Counted from the first letter of the stretch, positions 1 to 8,935 are shown. The stretch is DNA of 64,000 nucleotides from Chitinophaga sp. 180180018-3 (GCF_037893185.1 NZ_CP140772.1:6076001-6140000); one strand, 5' to 3'. Notes: generated by a model not told the origin, from the sequence alone. Made by a program: numbers and translations.

Positions 1-2
1 AC

Positions 3-764
3 GACCGGGGAGAAATGGTTTCCTATTCCGATTTCGTAAAACTCGAACGCGTATACGGTCCGGAACAACTCACACGCTACAACATGTACACAGCTGCCAT
101 GATCAATGGAGATGCCGCCGCTGGCTACAGCAGCAGCCAGGCCATTGCAGCCGTGCAGGAAATAGCTGCCAGAGAGCTTCCCAGAGGCTATAGTTACGAG
201 TGGAGCGGTATGACCCGCGAACAGATCCTCTCCGGGAACCAGGCCGTGTACATTTTCATCATCGTGCTGGTATTCGTATATCTGCTGCTCGCCGCTCAAT
301 ACGAGAGTTTCCTGCTTCCACTGCCGGTGCTGCTTTCACTGCCGGCGGGGATCTTCGGTGCATTCCTTTCACTGAAGCTGCTGGGACTGGAAAACAATAT
401 CTACGCACAGGTGGCACTGGTAATGCTGATAGGCCTGCTGGGTAAGAACGCGATTCTGATAGTGGAATTTGCTATCCTGAGAAATAAACACGGTGCATCC
501 GTTCCGGATGCAGCCAAAGAAGGAGCCGTATCCAGGTTACGTCCTATACTCATGACCTCCTTTGCATTCATCGCCGGCCTGATCCCACTATGTATTGCCA
601 CGGGTGCGGGCGCAATGGGTAACCGCTCTATCGGTACAGCCGCTGCGGGAGGAATGCTGATAGGTACCATTTTCGGCGTACTGATCATACCCGGATTATA
701 CGTGCTGTTCGCCTCCATGATCAGAAAAAAGACTACAGAACTAAAAGCTTACACTAATGAATAA
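3..764 (+). CDS. RND efflux transporter, C-terminal part (HAE1/AcrB family)
   Basis: The gene enters from outside the window; only the last 253 residues are present, read in the frame starting at base 3. They cover the second half of an inner-membrane proton-driven RND pump. Visible are the end of the periplasmic pore domain and then hydrophobic helices, including the stretch around AAQYESFLLPLPVLLSLP and the conserved helix GLLGKNAILIVEFA, followed by RLRPILMTSF, all typical of HAE1-type drug exporters. The charged tail ends in TNE. The stop overlaps the next gene by 8 bases, so the pump and its outer-membrane channel are translationally coupled. The substrate cannot be told from this fragment. 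Confidence 0.93.
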   Translation, partial: DRGEMVSYSDFVKLERVYGPEQLTRYNMYTAAMINGDAAAGYSSSQAIAAVQEIAARELPRGYSYEWSGMTREQILSGNQAVYIFIIVLVFVYLLLAAQYESFLLPLPVLLSLPAGIFGAFLSLKLLGLENNIYAQVALVMLIGLLGKNAILIVEFAILRNKHGASVPDAAKEGAVSRLRPILMTSFAFIAGLIPLCIATGAGAMGNRSIGTAAAGGMLIGTIFGVLIIPGLYVLFASMIRKKTTELKAYTNE

Positions 765-2193
765 ACGAATATACCAGTACCTTGTTTATGCCGGTATCGT
801 TACAGCCACGGCGGCCTGCAGCACTCAAAAAGCGCTGCAGCTGCCGGAGCGTGTGTCCGTTCCCGTTGTATCCGGCGAATCGGCCGACACCTTATCGCTG
901 GCCAGCTTCAAACAGGTATTTGCAGATCCGCATCTCCGCAACCTGATCGATACCGCGCTACAAAACAACTTCGACCTGCTGTCGGCAGCAAAAAGGGTTT
1001 CAGTGGCTCAGGCCAACCTGATGATGGCAAAAAACGCCTGGTTGCCCTCATTGAATCTGTCGCTTTCCGCCGGTGTAGATAAGTATGCCGACTATACCAT
1101 GAACGACGTTGGTAATTTCGATACTAACCTTTCGCCCAATATCGGCAAGGATCAGCGCATCCCGGATCCTACGCCGGAATATTTCGCCGGCTTACGGAGC
1201 AGTTGGGAAATTGATCTGTGGGGCAAACTGAAAAGCCAGCGTCAGGCCACCTACGCCCGTTTTCTGGCCAGTACACAGGGACGCCGGCTGTTGGCTACAC
1301 AGGTGGTAGCAGGCGTAACAGGACTATATTACGAATTGCTGGCAATGGATAACGAACTGGCTATTATACAACGCAACATTAAACTGCAGGAAGCAGCAGC
1401 AGCTACTGTTCACATACAAAAGGAAGGAGGCAGGGCCACTGAGCTGGCCGTCCAGCAATTCACAGCACAGCTGCTAAGTACACAGGCACTGGAATATGGC
1501 GTAAAACAGGAAATCGCATCACTGGAAAACCAGCTGAATGCGATCATGGGAAAACTTCCCCAACCGGTGCTGCGCAGCTCCGTAAAAGATTCACTGTCAT
1601 TGCCCGATGCCGTAAAGAAAGGCATCCCTGCCAGTCTGCTCCTGCAGCGGCCCGACGTTCAACGCGCAGAGCTGGAACTTACGGCCGCCAAAGCAGATGT
1701 TAAGGCTGCCCGGGCCGCCTTCCTGCCTTCGTTCACCATCACGCCCTATGCAGGCTTCAATGCCTTCAAAGCAGGCCTGCTGTTTCAATCGCCTGCTTCT
1801 ATTGCCTGGGGCGCAGCCGGTAACCTCGTGGCACCCATCTTCAATAAAAAACAATTGAAAGCGCAATACAACATTAGCACCGCCAATGCCTACAGCGCTT
1901 TCTATGATTATCAGCAGGCAATCGTAAATGGCTATCAGGAAGTAGCATCTGCTCTGAACAAAGTAGACAACCAGCAATCCACCTACACCCTGAAAAATAA
2001 GGAAGTACTGGTATTGCAGCAGGCCGTATCCACTGCCAACATCCTCTTTTCTACAGGCTATGCTAACTACCTGGAAGTGATTACCGCTCAAAAAAATGTA
2101 CTGGAAGCAGAACTGGCACTCGTCAATACCAGGCGGAATATTTACCAGGGAATGGTTTCGTTGTACAGAGCGCTCGGAGGAATTACGAATTGA
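757..2193 (+). CDS. Outer-membrane efflux lipoprotein, TolC/NodT family
   Basis: This 478-residue protein is the outer-membrane channel of the tripartite pump whose inner-membrane part lies just upstream. A lipoprotein signal is visible: a hydrophobic segment ending TATAACS, with Cys near residue 21. Two repeated OEP domains follow, with the usual features: RSSWEIDLWGKLKSQRQA in the first half, LLQRPDVQRAELELTAAKADVKAARAAFLPS at the start of the second, and YLEVITAQKNVLEAELALVN near the end. The length fits the NodT/OprM family. The ATG lies inside the end of the pump gene. A long palindrome follows directly after the stop. Confidence 0.93.
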   Translation: MNKRIYQYLVYAGIVTATAACSTQKALQLPERVSVPVVSGESADTLSLASFKQVFADPHLRNLIDTALQNNFDLLSAAKRVSVAQANLMMAKNAWLPSLNLSLSAGVDKYADYTMNDVGNFDTNLSPNIGKDQRIPDPTPEYFAGLRSSWEIDLWGKLKSQRQATYARFLASTQGRRLLATQVVAGVTGLYYELLAMDNELAIIQRNIKLQEAAAATVHIQKEGGRATELAVQQFTAQLLSTQALEYGVKQEIASLENQLNAIMGKLPQPVLRSSVKDSLSLPDAVKKGIPASLLLQRPDVQRAELELTAAKADVKAARAAFLPSFTITPYAGFNAFKAGLLFQSPASIAWGAAGNLVAPIFNKKQLKAQYNISTANAYSAFYDYQQAIVNGYQEVASALNKVDNQQSTYTLKNKEVLVLQQAVSTANILFSTGYANYLEVITAQKNVLEAELALVNTRRNIYQGMVSLYRALGGITN

Positions 2194-2284
2194 GAATATA
2201 GCATGAAGAATGAAGAGCGACGATCTTAGCGAGTAGTAAAATACTATATTACTCGCTAAGATCGTCGCTCTTCATGCTATATTC
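2194..2284. repeat. Dispersed palindromic element, copy 1
   Basis: A long inverted repeat begins right after the upstream TGA and ends at the 3' end of the convergent esterase gene. The inner arm is GCGACGATCTTAGCGAG, pairing with CTCGCTAAGATCGTCGC; the outer arm is GAATATAGCATGAAGA. The left arm carries a 7-base tandem duplication (ATGAAGA twice) that is absent on the right. The core differs from the family core at GACC to GATC, and the change is matched on both arms. Likely acts as a bidirectional terminator. Confidence 0.85.
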
Positions 2285-3079
2285 CTAATTCTTAATTTTA
2301 CCAAACAGCCACCCCATAAATCCCGGCTCTACAAACATATTATCCCAGCTATTATGTCCAACACCCGGATATTCCGTGTATTTTTCATCGGCGCCCAGGG
2401 TTTTAAGCCGGGCATCATAAGCGCGGGAAGCTTCAACAGGCACTACGGGATCAGCGCCACCGTGAAAGATCCAGATAGCTACTTTTTTAGCGAAGCGGTC
2501 GGCAGATGCAACATCTCCTGCACCGCAGATAGGGAAAGCGGCGGCGAAAAGCTCAGGGCGTTTGGTGATCATGTAAAATGTTCCCATACCTCCAAGCGAT
2601 AACCCGCCTATATAAACTTTTCGTTTATCTACTTTTCCACTTGCCAGCAGGCTGTCGAGCAGCTGATTCAGCAATGCAGTAGGCGGAGTGGAAGGTTCAT
2701 CCATAGGAAAATCGGCCCGGATGATCTTACCGGAGGTATCGCGCTGCAGCTTCATAGCAGCCCATGATTGCCCATCCGGGCATTGGGGAAATAATACAAA
2801 TGCCGGGTAATGCTCCCTGATGCTGTCTCTCAGGAACATATCGCCACCATGCAGCAGCTGGGCGTTGTTGTCGGTACCCCTTTCACCTGATCCGTGCAGG
2901 AAAATAATGAGTGGATATTTCTTATGCTTATTATAATTCAATGGCTTCAGCAACCGGTACCGGAGTACATTGCCATGGCGACTGAATGATCCGTAGCTGT
3001 ATTGGGAGAGATCCTGTGCAGTGGCAGCCAGGCCACTGATCAGCAGGCAGCAAAAAAGAAAGGCTTTCAGGTAATTCAT
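2285..3079 (-). CDS. Secreted alpha/beta-hydrolase, esterase/PHB-depolymerase-like
   Basis: A 264-residue exported hydrolase. An N-terminal signal peptide (LFCCLLISGLAATAQ) is followed by an alpha/beta-hydrolase fold: the oxyanion strand LIIFLHGSGERG, nucleophile elbow GLSLGGMG, Asp in HGGADPVVP, and His in GVGHNSWD. This resembles the Bacteroidota prolyl-oligopeptidase-like or phospholipase/carboxylesterase proteins often found beside carbohydrate esterases. Substrate unknown; a periplasmic ester hydrolase is the safest reading. It ends beside a palindromic element and converges with the efflux genes. Confidence 0.82.
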   Translation of the reverse strand: MNYLKAFLFCCLLISGLAATAQDLSQYSYGSFSRHGNVLRYRLLKPLNYNKHKKYPLIIFLHGSGERGTDNNAQLLHGGDMFLRDSIREHYPAFVLFPQCPDGQSWAAMKLQRDTSGKIIRADFPMDEPSTPPTALLNQLLDSLLASGKVDKRKVYIGGLSLGGMGTFYMITKRPELFAAAFPICGAGDVASADRFAKKVAIWIFHGGADPVVPVEASRAYDARLKTLGADEKYTEYPGVGHNSWDNMFVEPGFMGWLFGKIKN

Positions 3080-3114
3080 AACGGGGAATTTTACCCGAAT
3101 ATACTACCTGTGAA

Positions 3115-3954
3115 TCAGTATTTCAGCGTAAAATGCTGTTTCACCCTGAAATCTTTACGGAAAAATACCAGTCCGATGAAAAAGAGATCAATGGTCATGG
3201 TCACCTGCGGGTGTTCCTGAATGGTATGCCAGGCGGCCTCCATATCAGGGGTCCAGTGAATGTCGTCAAATATAAAAACAGAATATTCGTCTGCAAACTG
3301 CAGGCATTGCCTGAAGTACGCCAGCGTCGGATCTTTACGGTGATTTCCATCTATATACACCAAATCCGGCAACTGCATTTGTTTTAATACTTCCGGCAGC
3401 ACATCATCGAAGTTACCGGTCACCTGGGAAATATTACGGAGCTGCAGGGCTTCAAAGTTTTTGGCAGCACGGGCAGCAATATTCGGGCAGCCTTCTATGG
3501 TATAGACCTTTGCCTGGGGCACTGCCTTTGCCATATATGCTGTAGAAAGCCCCATAGAAGTCCCTAATTCAAGTATCCGCTTTGGTTGAAGGTATTGTAT
3601 CAGCCGGTAGAAGAACTGCCCGAATTTGGGCTGTTTTGCGGCATAACGGGTAATATCTCTTACTCTCCGCTCATTACCGGCCGATATCAGGGAGCCTGCT
3701 CCCAGGTCGGTTACCACCAACGTTTCATTACTATGCAACAGTTGTTTGCGCAATGCTTCTATGTCCCTGAAGGCCGGATATTGTTTCTTATCTCTCAACA
3801 CATCCTCTATCAATGAAAATACAAACGGAGAATGTACATCATGACGGTTATCAGATGTGAAATAATACTTCAGGTACTTTCCGGCTAAATTATATTGTTG
3901 CGCTAAACTCACTGACTGTTTTTTTAATAGATCCTTCCTTTCATCAATCCCCAC
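3115..3954 (-). CDS. Class I SAM-dependent O-methyltransferase-like protein
   Basis: A 279-residue cytosolic methyltransferase. The SAM-binding motif I is RILELGTSMGLSTAYMA, followed by the acidic strand end KVYTIEGCP and, further on, LPDLVYIDGNHRKDPTLAYF, the arrangement of the Methyltransf_24 group. The N-terminal segment YYFTSDNRHDVHSPFVFSLI is a typical beginning for this Bacteroidota family. The start overlaps the end of the upstream glycosyltransferase by 31 bases, so the two are probably one transcript. The pairing suggests modification of a surface glycan or lipid, but that is inference. Confidence 0.8.
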   Translation of the reverse strand: MGIDERKDLLKKQSVSLAQQYNLAGKYLKYYFTSDNRHDVHSPFVFSLIEDVLRDKKQYPAFRDIEALRKQLLHSNETLVVTDLGAGSLISAGNERRVRDITRYAAKQPKFGQFFYRLIQYLQPKRILELGTSMGLSTAYMAKAVPQAKVYTIEGCPNIAARAAKNFEALQLRNISQVTGNFDDVLPEVLKQMQLPDLVYIDGNHRKDPTLAYFRQCLQFADEYSVFIFDDIHWTPDMEAAWHTIQEHPQVTMTIDLFFIGLVFFRKDFRVKQHFTLKY

Positions 3955-4661
3955 ATATGCAGCCTGTGCTGCAAAGACACCCTCAGTACCCCCATTCCGT
4001 ATATAGCACTACGTTTGAAATTGATACTGGAAGCTTCATCAAAGTATTTGGTCGGACAGGTAACTTCTGCAATATCGTAGCCTTTCATGAAAATCTGCGA
4101 TACCATTTCGTTATCAAATACAAAATCATCACTATTAGCCATATAGTTGATATTCCGCAATACTTCTGCAGAGAAAACACGGTATCCTGTATGATATTCA
4201 CTCAGCTTCTGCCCTATCAGGATGTTCTGGCTTAATGTTAAGAAACGATTAAATATATACTTATAGGCCGGCATTCCTCCTTTCAATGCTCCCTTGCCCA
4301 ATATCCTTGATCCAAACACCACCGGATACACGTCGTTTGCAATGATACTGCACATAGCCAGGATCAGTTTGGGCGTGTACTGATAGTCGGGGTGCAACAT
4401 CACTACAATGTCGGCACCAAGCTCCAGCGCTTTATTATAACAGGATTTCTGATTCCCGCCATATCCTTTGTTATTATCATGACGAATCAGGTGCTTGATC
4501 CCCAGCTTGCGGCCCACCTCCAGGGTTTCATCTTTACTGGCATCATCCACCAATACTACGTCATCAACTATTTCAAAAGGGATCTCCTGGAAAGTTCTTT
4601 CCAGTGTAAGCGCTGCATTGTAGGCTGGCAGTACAACTACAATCTTTTTGTTATTAAGCAT
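3924..4661 (-). CDS. Family 2 glycosyltransferase (DPM1/DPG synthase-like)
   Basis: This 245-residue GT-A enzyme begins with KIVVVLPAYNAALTLERTF. It contains VVLVDDASKDET (nucleotide-sugar site), NKGYGGNQKSCYNKAL and VVMLHPDYQYTP, in which the DxD-type motif reads HPD, as in dolichyl-phosphate-mannose synthase-like GT2 proteins. No obvious transmembrane segment is present at the C terminus, so it is the soluble subtype. Probably transfers a sugar to a polyprenyl phosphate or another lipid acceptor. First gene of a two-gene unit with the methyltransferase; a good promoter precedes it. Confidence 0.85.
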   Translation of the reverse strand: MLNNKKIVVVLPAYNAALTLERTFQEIPFEIVDDVVLVDDASKDETLEVGRKLGIKHLIRHDNNKGYGGNQKSCYNKALELGADIVVMLHPDYQYTPKLILAMCSIIANDVYPVVFGSRILGKGALKGGMPAYKYIFNRFLTLSQNILIGQKLSEYHTGYRVFSAEVLRNINYMANSDDFVFDNEMVSQIFMKGYDIAEVTCPTKYFDEASSINFKRSAIYGMGVLRVSLQHRLHMWGLMKGRIY

Positions 4662-4684
4662 GAAATTTGGATCAAATTTGGCTG

Positions 4685-4714
4685 CAAAGGTAAGTCACCT
4701 GCTGATAATACAAA
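4685..4714 (-). promoter_or_regulatory. Bacteroidota-type promoter of the glycosyltransferase unit
   Basis: On the minus strand a TTTG (-33) at 4711-4714 is followed after 18 bases by TACCTTTG (-7) at 4685-4692. This matches the TTTG...TAnnTTTG consensus of primary sigma promoters in Bacteroidota. Confidence 0.6.
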
Positions 4715-4779
4715 ATATATCGCTGAAAAGCCTTATTTCGCCACCCATCATGATTTAATTTTAACTGTTATTAATTATT

Positions 4780-4787
4780 TATCTTTG
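4780..4787 (+). promoter_or_regulatory. -7 promoter box upstream of the coiled-coil protein gene
   Basis: TATCTTTG matches TAnnTTTG. It lies about 62 bases before the chosen ATG at 4849; an upstream in-frame ATG pair at 4792 would sit almost on the transcript start. No clear -33 TTTG is seen. Confidence 0.45.
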
Positions 4788-4848
4788 CCTGATGATGTTT
4801 TTGGCATCATATTTTCTTAATTTTTTGTTAACAAAAAGCAAAAACAAC

Positions 4849-6177
4849 ATGTTAAGACACCTACCAACGGAAATGAAGCATGATAAACTGTCGACTGTTA
4901 AGTCCGATGAGTCATTACCGTTAGTAAAACCGGCCCGGAAATATTTCACTGCAGGATGGGTAAAAGTAATACCAGCTCCGCTCGCCTTACTTCTCAGCTT
5001 CCACGCAGCCCAAGCCCAGGATCCGGAATTGAAAGGCACTACCGCCCCGGTGATCAAGACCCAGGACACCACTATCCGCAAACTGATTGAAGAAGTACAA
5101 CGTATTACTGATAATGATAAACAGAATTCCAATGCTATACAGGCACTCTTACAGGGAAAGGAAATCGACAATATCACCAAGTACGAATTAATCAAAAATA
5201 ATATCATTAACGCCAGTGAAACCTATTATTTACTCAATAAAAAAATCATAGATCTAAAATCACGTACTACTACCAACAACCTCGATGTATTTATCACCTC
5301 GCTGAACAACCCGGAAAGTAAGGCACTTGGATTTTCACTGAGCGATCGCATCGTGGAGCTGGTAGAAAAGATTATCCTGAAGAATAAAGGGGATAAAGGC
5401 GAGAAGAATTCTAAAATAGTAGAATCTACCAAGTCTATCATCAACAGCCCGATATTCCAGAGTTTCACCTCACTCACGCCTCCACTGGCTATTGCCAATT
5501 CAGTGATGAACTTCCTGCATAGCGTGAGCGTGAACAACAAACAGATCAATCAGAAATCCCTGCAGGAATTCGAGAAAGAGCTGAATAAGTACGTAGTATA
5601 TTACACCGCGCTCAACGATGCGAATCAGAAGTTCGAATATGGTTTGAACTTCAATAAAGATCAGTTAAGCCTGTTACAGGATAACCTGTTCGACCATCTG
5701 TCATTCACCGCCACTTCACTGAAATTTCCCGCTCCGCAAAAAGGAAACAAACCGCTGAGCCAGACGATGAACGACTATTTCTTCGATTTCAAAAAGGAGA
5801 AAGTAGTGGATTATTTTAATAAGCTGGAAGAAAAATACACTAAGGGAAAAAGAGTGGATTATGAATCCCTGCTGCGTGAAAACTCTTCCCTGAAAGAAGT
5901 GAATAACCAGCTGGAAGACCTGGTACTACAGACTAAGCGCTTCGAGAACCTTTACAACGAATACTTTACGCTGCTGGACTCTTACTACGCCAAAGTGAAT
6001 AACTCACTGAAGATCGCCCAGGACAATGGACTGGCCGATAAAAGTATCATCGATAACAAACAAGGCGAGTTCAGAAACCTGAAAACAGAAGCTGTAAACG
6101 AAATACAGGCATCTATTAATATCAGGGAGTTGTATACTAATACCGAAAAAATTAAGTACAGATACAGAATCTTCTAA
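4849..6177 (+). CDS. Exported coiled-coil protein of unknown function
   Basis: I do not recognise this 442-residue protein. After a long basic N-terminal region of about 40 residues comes a hydrophobic segment ending in FHAAQAQDPE, which looks like a signal-peptidase I site, so the rest is probably periplasmic. The mature part is Lys/Glu/Asn-rich and mostly helical, with many heptad-like stretches (for example DTTIRKLIEEVQRITDNDKQ and SLKEVNNQLEDLVLQTKRF). A small hydrophobic segment near FQSFTSLTPPLAIANSVMNF interrupts it. The start at 4849 is preferred over 4792, which lies just behind a promoter box; the ATG at 4873 is also possible. No neighbour suggests a role. A palindromic element follows the stop. 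Confidence 0.6.
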   Translation: MLRHLPTEMKHDKLSTVKSDESLPLVKPARKYFTAGWVKVIPAPLALLLSFHAAQAQDPELKGTTAPVIKTQDTTIRKLIEEVQRITDNDKQNSNAIQALLQGKEIDNITKYELIKNNIINASETYYLLNKKIIDLKSRTTTNNLDVFITSLNNPESKALGFSLSDRIVELVEKIILKNKGDKGEKNSKIVESTKSIINSPIFQSFTSLTPPLAIANSVMNFLHSVSVNNKQINQKSLQEFEKELNKYVVYYTALNDANQKFEYGLNFNKDQLSLLQDNLFDHLSFTATSLKFPAPQKGNKPLSQTMNDYFFDFKKEKVVDYFNKLEEKYTKGKRVDYESLLRENSSLKEVNNQLEDLVLQTKRFENLYNEYFTLLDSYYAKVNNSLKIAQDNGLADKSIIDNKQGEFRNLKTEAVNEIQASINIRELYTNTEKIKYRYRIF

Positions 6178-6192
6178 CGAAGTATTACGAAT

Positions 6193-6261
6193 ATTAAGGA
6201 ATAACAAGAAGACCTTAGCGACTAATTATCAATCGCTAAGGTCTTCTTGTTATTTCTTAAT
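6193..6261. repeat. Dispersed palindromic element, copy 2
   Basis: Arms AAGAAGACCTTAGCGA and TCGCTAAGGTCTTCTT, extended outward by ATTAAGGAATAAC and GTTATTTCTTAAT with one mismatch. It sits 15 bases behind the stop of the coiled-coil gene and upstream of oxyR, between genes on the same strand. Confidence 0.85.
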
Positions 6262-6323
6262 TCTTCTCTCCTGATTCGTAATTTCACTCATGATTAGAAT
6301 CAACTTTCTATAGATTTTATTGA

Positions 6324-6331
6324 TATCTTTG
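6324..6331 (+). promoter_or_regulatory. -7 promoter box of oxyR
   Basis: TATCTTTG lies 20 bases before the ATG at 6351 and matches TAnnTTTG. The -33 position has no clear TTTG, which could fit a regulated promoter. Confidence 0.5.
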
Positions 6332-6350
6332 CCTTTACAATCATAAGGTA

Positions 6351-7307
6351 ATGACGACAGTTCAATTGGAATACATTGTTGCGGTAGACACCTATAGAAG
6401 TTTTGTGGTGGCAGCGGAAAAATGTTTTGTGACACAGCCGACGTTGAGTATGCAGATACAGAAACTGGAAGATGAATTGGGTATTAAGCTGTTTGATCGC
6501 AGCAAACTGCCGGTGGTACCTACTGAAATCGGTGTTTCTGTGATAGCCCAGGCGAGGATCATTATCAAGGAAAATGCCCGGATCCGTGAAATAATTGCCG
6601 ACCAGAAAAAGGAAGTCCAGGGGAACCTGAAAGTAGGTATTATTCCTACCCTGGCGCCATACCTGCTACCGCGTATCCTGACGGGTTTCATGAAGAAATA
6701 CCCCCGGGTAAAGCTGGAGATATGGGAATATCCTACCGAGCAGATCATGCAACAACTGAAGCAGGAACTGCTGGACTGCGGACTGCTGGCTACTCCCCTT
6801 CACAATCCGCACCTGGAGGAAACGCCGCTCTTCTATGAAACATTTGTAGTATATACTTCCAAAACGCATCCGCTGTTCGAAAAAAAGATCGTCAGGTCAG
6901 AAGATCTCGACATCAAGGATGTATGGTTGCTCAACGAGGGCCATTGTATGCGTAACCAGGTATTAAATATCTGCAAAGATAAGTTCACCATGGGCGACAA
7001 TAAAAACCTCGAATACAATACCGGCAGTGTGGAAACATTGAAAAGAATGGTGGATCTGAACGAAGGATACACCATCCTGCCGGAGCTCTCCTTACAGGAT
7101 CTCTCTTCCCGTCAATTGAACATGGTCCGCTTTTTCAAAGCCCCGGAGCCGGTGCGTGAGATCAGCCTTGTAACACATCGTCACTTTATCAAACAGGCGC
7201 TGATAGAAGCGTTCAGGAAAGAAATCCTGATTCACATTCCCGATAAGATGAAAGCGCAGAAGAATCGGAAAGTAGTGGAAATTCTTACAGAGAAAATTAC
7301 GAATTAG
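6351..7307 (+). CDS. oxyR: Hydrogen peroxide-sensing LysR regulator OxyR
   Basis: A 318-residue LysR-type transcription factor. The N-terminal winged helix reads LEYIVAVDTYRSFVVAAEKC then FVTQPTLSMQIQKLEDELGIKLFDR. The effector domain contains EGHCMRNQVLNIC, with cysteines at residues 199 and 208. That is the same spacing and the same numbering as the redox pair of E. coli OxyR, where disulfide formation by peroxide switches on catalase and peroxidase genes. This makes OxyR the strong reading over other LysR proteins. No target gene such as katA, ahpC or dps lies next to it. A palindromic element begins at its stop codon. Confidence 0.87.
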   Translation: MTTVQLEYIVAVDTYRSFVVAAEKCFVTQPTLSMQIQKLEDELGIKLFDRSKLPVVPTEIGVSVIAQARIIIKENARIREIIADQKKEVQGNLKVGIIPTLAPYLLPRILTGFMKKYPRVKLEIWEYPTEQIMQQLKQELLDCGLLATPLHNPHLEETPLFYETFVVYTSKTHPLFEKKIVRSEDLDIKDVWLLNEGHCMRNQVLNICKDKFTMGDNKNLEYNTGSVETLKRMVDLNEGYTILPELSLQDLSSRQLNMVRFFKAPEPVREISLVTHRHFIKQALIEAFRKEILIHIPDKMKAQKNRKVVEILTEKITN

Positions 7308-7380
7308 AATGAAGAAATAACAGGAAGACCTTAGCGATTGATCATATCATCACTAAGGTCTTCCTGTTATTTTTTCATTC
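7307..7380. repeat. Dispersed palindromic element, copy 3
   Basis: GAATGAAGAAATAACAGG then AAGACCTTAGCGAT pairs with ATCACTAAGGTCTT and its outer arm ending CATTC; one mismatch in the core (GCG against CAC). It fills the gap between oxyR and the convergent M48 protease gene. Confidence 0.85.
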
Positions 7381-7387
7381 CTGTTTC

Positions 7388-8191
7388 TTAACTCCTCCCT
7401 GGAGTATAATACTTCATCGCTTCCGGCATCAGCTGCTGCAGCTTCTGCACACGGGTTGCATCGCTGGGGTGCGTGCTGAGGAATTCAGGAGGTTTCTGGC
7501 CATTGCTCATGTTAGCCATGCGCTGCCAGAAGGGAATGGCTTCCTGTGGGTTATAACCAGCCATTGCCATGAATATTACACCAAGGTGATCAGCTTCCAG
7601 TTCGTTAGCACGGGAAAAAGCCAGCATTCCAAGATTACCACCTACACCGAAAGCCTGGTTGAAGAGATTTACAGCAGTCGGGTTTTTGTTCAGCGCTACC
7701 GCGCCTGCTACTTCGATACCCTGCATCACAAGGCCCTTACTCATACGCTCGTTACCATGACGGGCAATAGCGTGCGCAATTTCGTGCCCCATCACACAAG
7801 CCAGGGCAGTTTCATTCTGCGTAACCGGCAACAAACCAGTGTATACTACTACTTTACCACCCGGCATACACCAGGCATTCACTTCTTTACTGTCTACCAG
7901 ATTGAACTCCCATTTATAGCTGGAAATCTCGGCGGCCATATTATTCTGGGTCATATAACGGGTAACAGCATTGGCAATGCGCTGCCCAACCCTTCTTACC
8001 ATTTCGGCATCCCGGCTGGTAGACTGCGCTACCACTTTGTTCTCGCTCAGAAAGCTCTGATATTGCTGCAATGCCATCGACTGCATTGTGCTTTCAGGAA
8101 GCAGGGTTAGCTGACTACGACCTGTAATGGGAACACGGGTACAGGCAGCCAGTGAAAGTCCTGCAGTAAAGAATAAGACATACTTTTTCAT
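7388..8191 (-). CDS. M48-family metalloprotease lipoprotein
   Basis: The ATG at 8191 is chosen because it gives a clean lipoprotein signal: MKKYVLFFTAGLSLAACT, with Cys at residue 17. The 267-residue protein has the zinc motif HEIAH at residues 136-140 and the third ligand in the NELEAD segment, followed by WQRMANMSNG and FLSTHPSDATRVQKL, as in the Oma1/BepA/YggG type of M48 peptidases. It probably faces the periplasm as a quality-control protease for envelope proteins. It is 99 bases from PlsY and may be co-transcribed with it, without a clear functional link. Confidence 0.9.
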   Translation of the reverse strand: MKKYVLFFTAGLSLAACTRVPITGRSQLTLLPESTMQSMALQQYQSFLSENKVVAQSTSRDAEMVRRVGQRIANAVTRYMTQNNMAAEISSYKWEFNLVDSKEVNAWCMPGGKVVVYTGLLPVTQNETALACVMGHEIAHAIARHGNERMSKGLVMQGIEVAGAVALNKNPTAVNLFNQAFGVGGNLGMLAFSRANELEADHLGVIFMAMAGYNPQEAIPFWQRMANMSNGQKPPEFLSTHPSDATRVQKLQQLMPEAMKYYTPGRS

Positions 8192-8290
8192 GGGAGCATT
8201 AATTTTAGTCTGCGTAAAACGCAAAAAGCAAAAAGCATGCACATTTAATGCCATTGCTTTCTGCTTTATACTTTTTGTTATAATTTATAA

Positions 8291-8935
8291 CTAGTTTTTG
8301 TCTTTTTTGTTCCGGAATAACGGTACTTTATTTTCCACTCCTTTCAATAAACGCGTGATATTTTTCTGATGGGTCAATACCACCATCAACGCTACAGCAA
8401 TGGCAAAGATGCGGTAAAATATCTCCGGCTCGTTAAAAATATATAGTATCAATATCGGAAACGCGATACTCGCAATGATAGAACTCAGTGAAACATACCT
8501 GGTCAGAAAAAGTATCATAAGAAATACACCCACACAACACAGCGCTACCAGCGGTTGAATAGCCAGCACCAGCCCGAACAGTGTAGCGATACCCTTACCG
8601 CCCTTGAAATTAGCCCAGATAGGGAAAATATGTCCTACCACAGCTGCCAATCCTAACCCGATCTGAAGATTTACAAGTTGAGTAAGATGCTCAGGATCAT
8701 GATAATAGGGAGCCAGGTAAGCTAACCGTACTGCTAAAACACCCTTCAGCATATCCACCACCATCACAAATGTTCCGGCTTTTGGTCCAAGTACCCTGAA
8801 AGTATTGGTAGCACCGGCATTGCCACTGCCATACTCCCGGATATCCATACCAAAAACACCTCTACTTACCCAGACAGCGGTAGGGACAGATCCTATCAGA
8901 TAAGCACAAATAAGCAATATAATTTCTATCATCAC
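8291..8935 (-). CDS. plsY: Acyl-phosphate glycerol-3-phosphate acyltransferase PlsY
   Basis: This 214-residue polytopic membrane protein carries the PlsY motifs: YLIGSVPTAVWVSR near the start, DIREYGSGNAGATNTFRVLG (glycerol-phosphate site), VGHIFPIWANFKGGKGIAT, and the later hydrophobic helices around LFLTRYVSLSSIIASI. It transfers an acyl group from acyl phosphate to sn-glycerol 3-phosphate, the first step of phospholipid synthesis in most bacteria. The charged tail FRNKKDKN is usual. Length matches the family. Confidence 0.94.
   Translation of the reverse strand: MMIEIILLICAYLIGSVPTAVWVSRGVFGMDIREYGSGNAGATNTFRVLGPKAGTFVMVVDMLKGVLAVRLAYLAPYYHDPEHLTQLVNLQIGLGLAAVVGHIFPIWANFKGGKGIATLFGLVLAIQPLVALCCVGVFLMILFLTRYVSLSSIIASIAFPILILYIFNEPEIFYRIFAIAVALMVVLTHQKNITRLLKGVENKVPLFRNKKDKN

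Noticed and set aside
3115..3954. Frameshift between methyltransferase and glycosyltransferase
   Set aside because: The 31-base overlap looked odd, but both proteins are complete with normal ends and starts, so a simple overlap is more likely.
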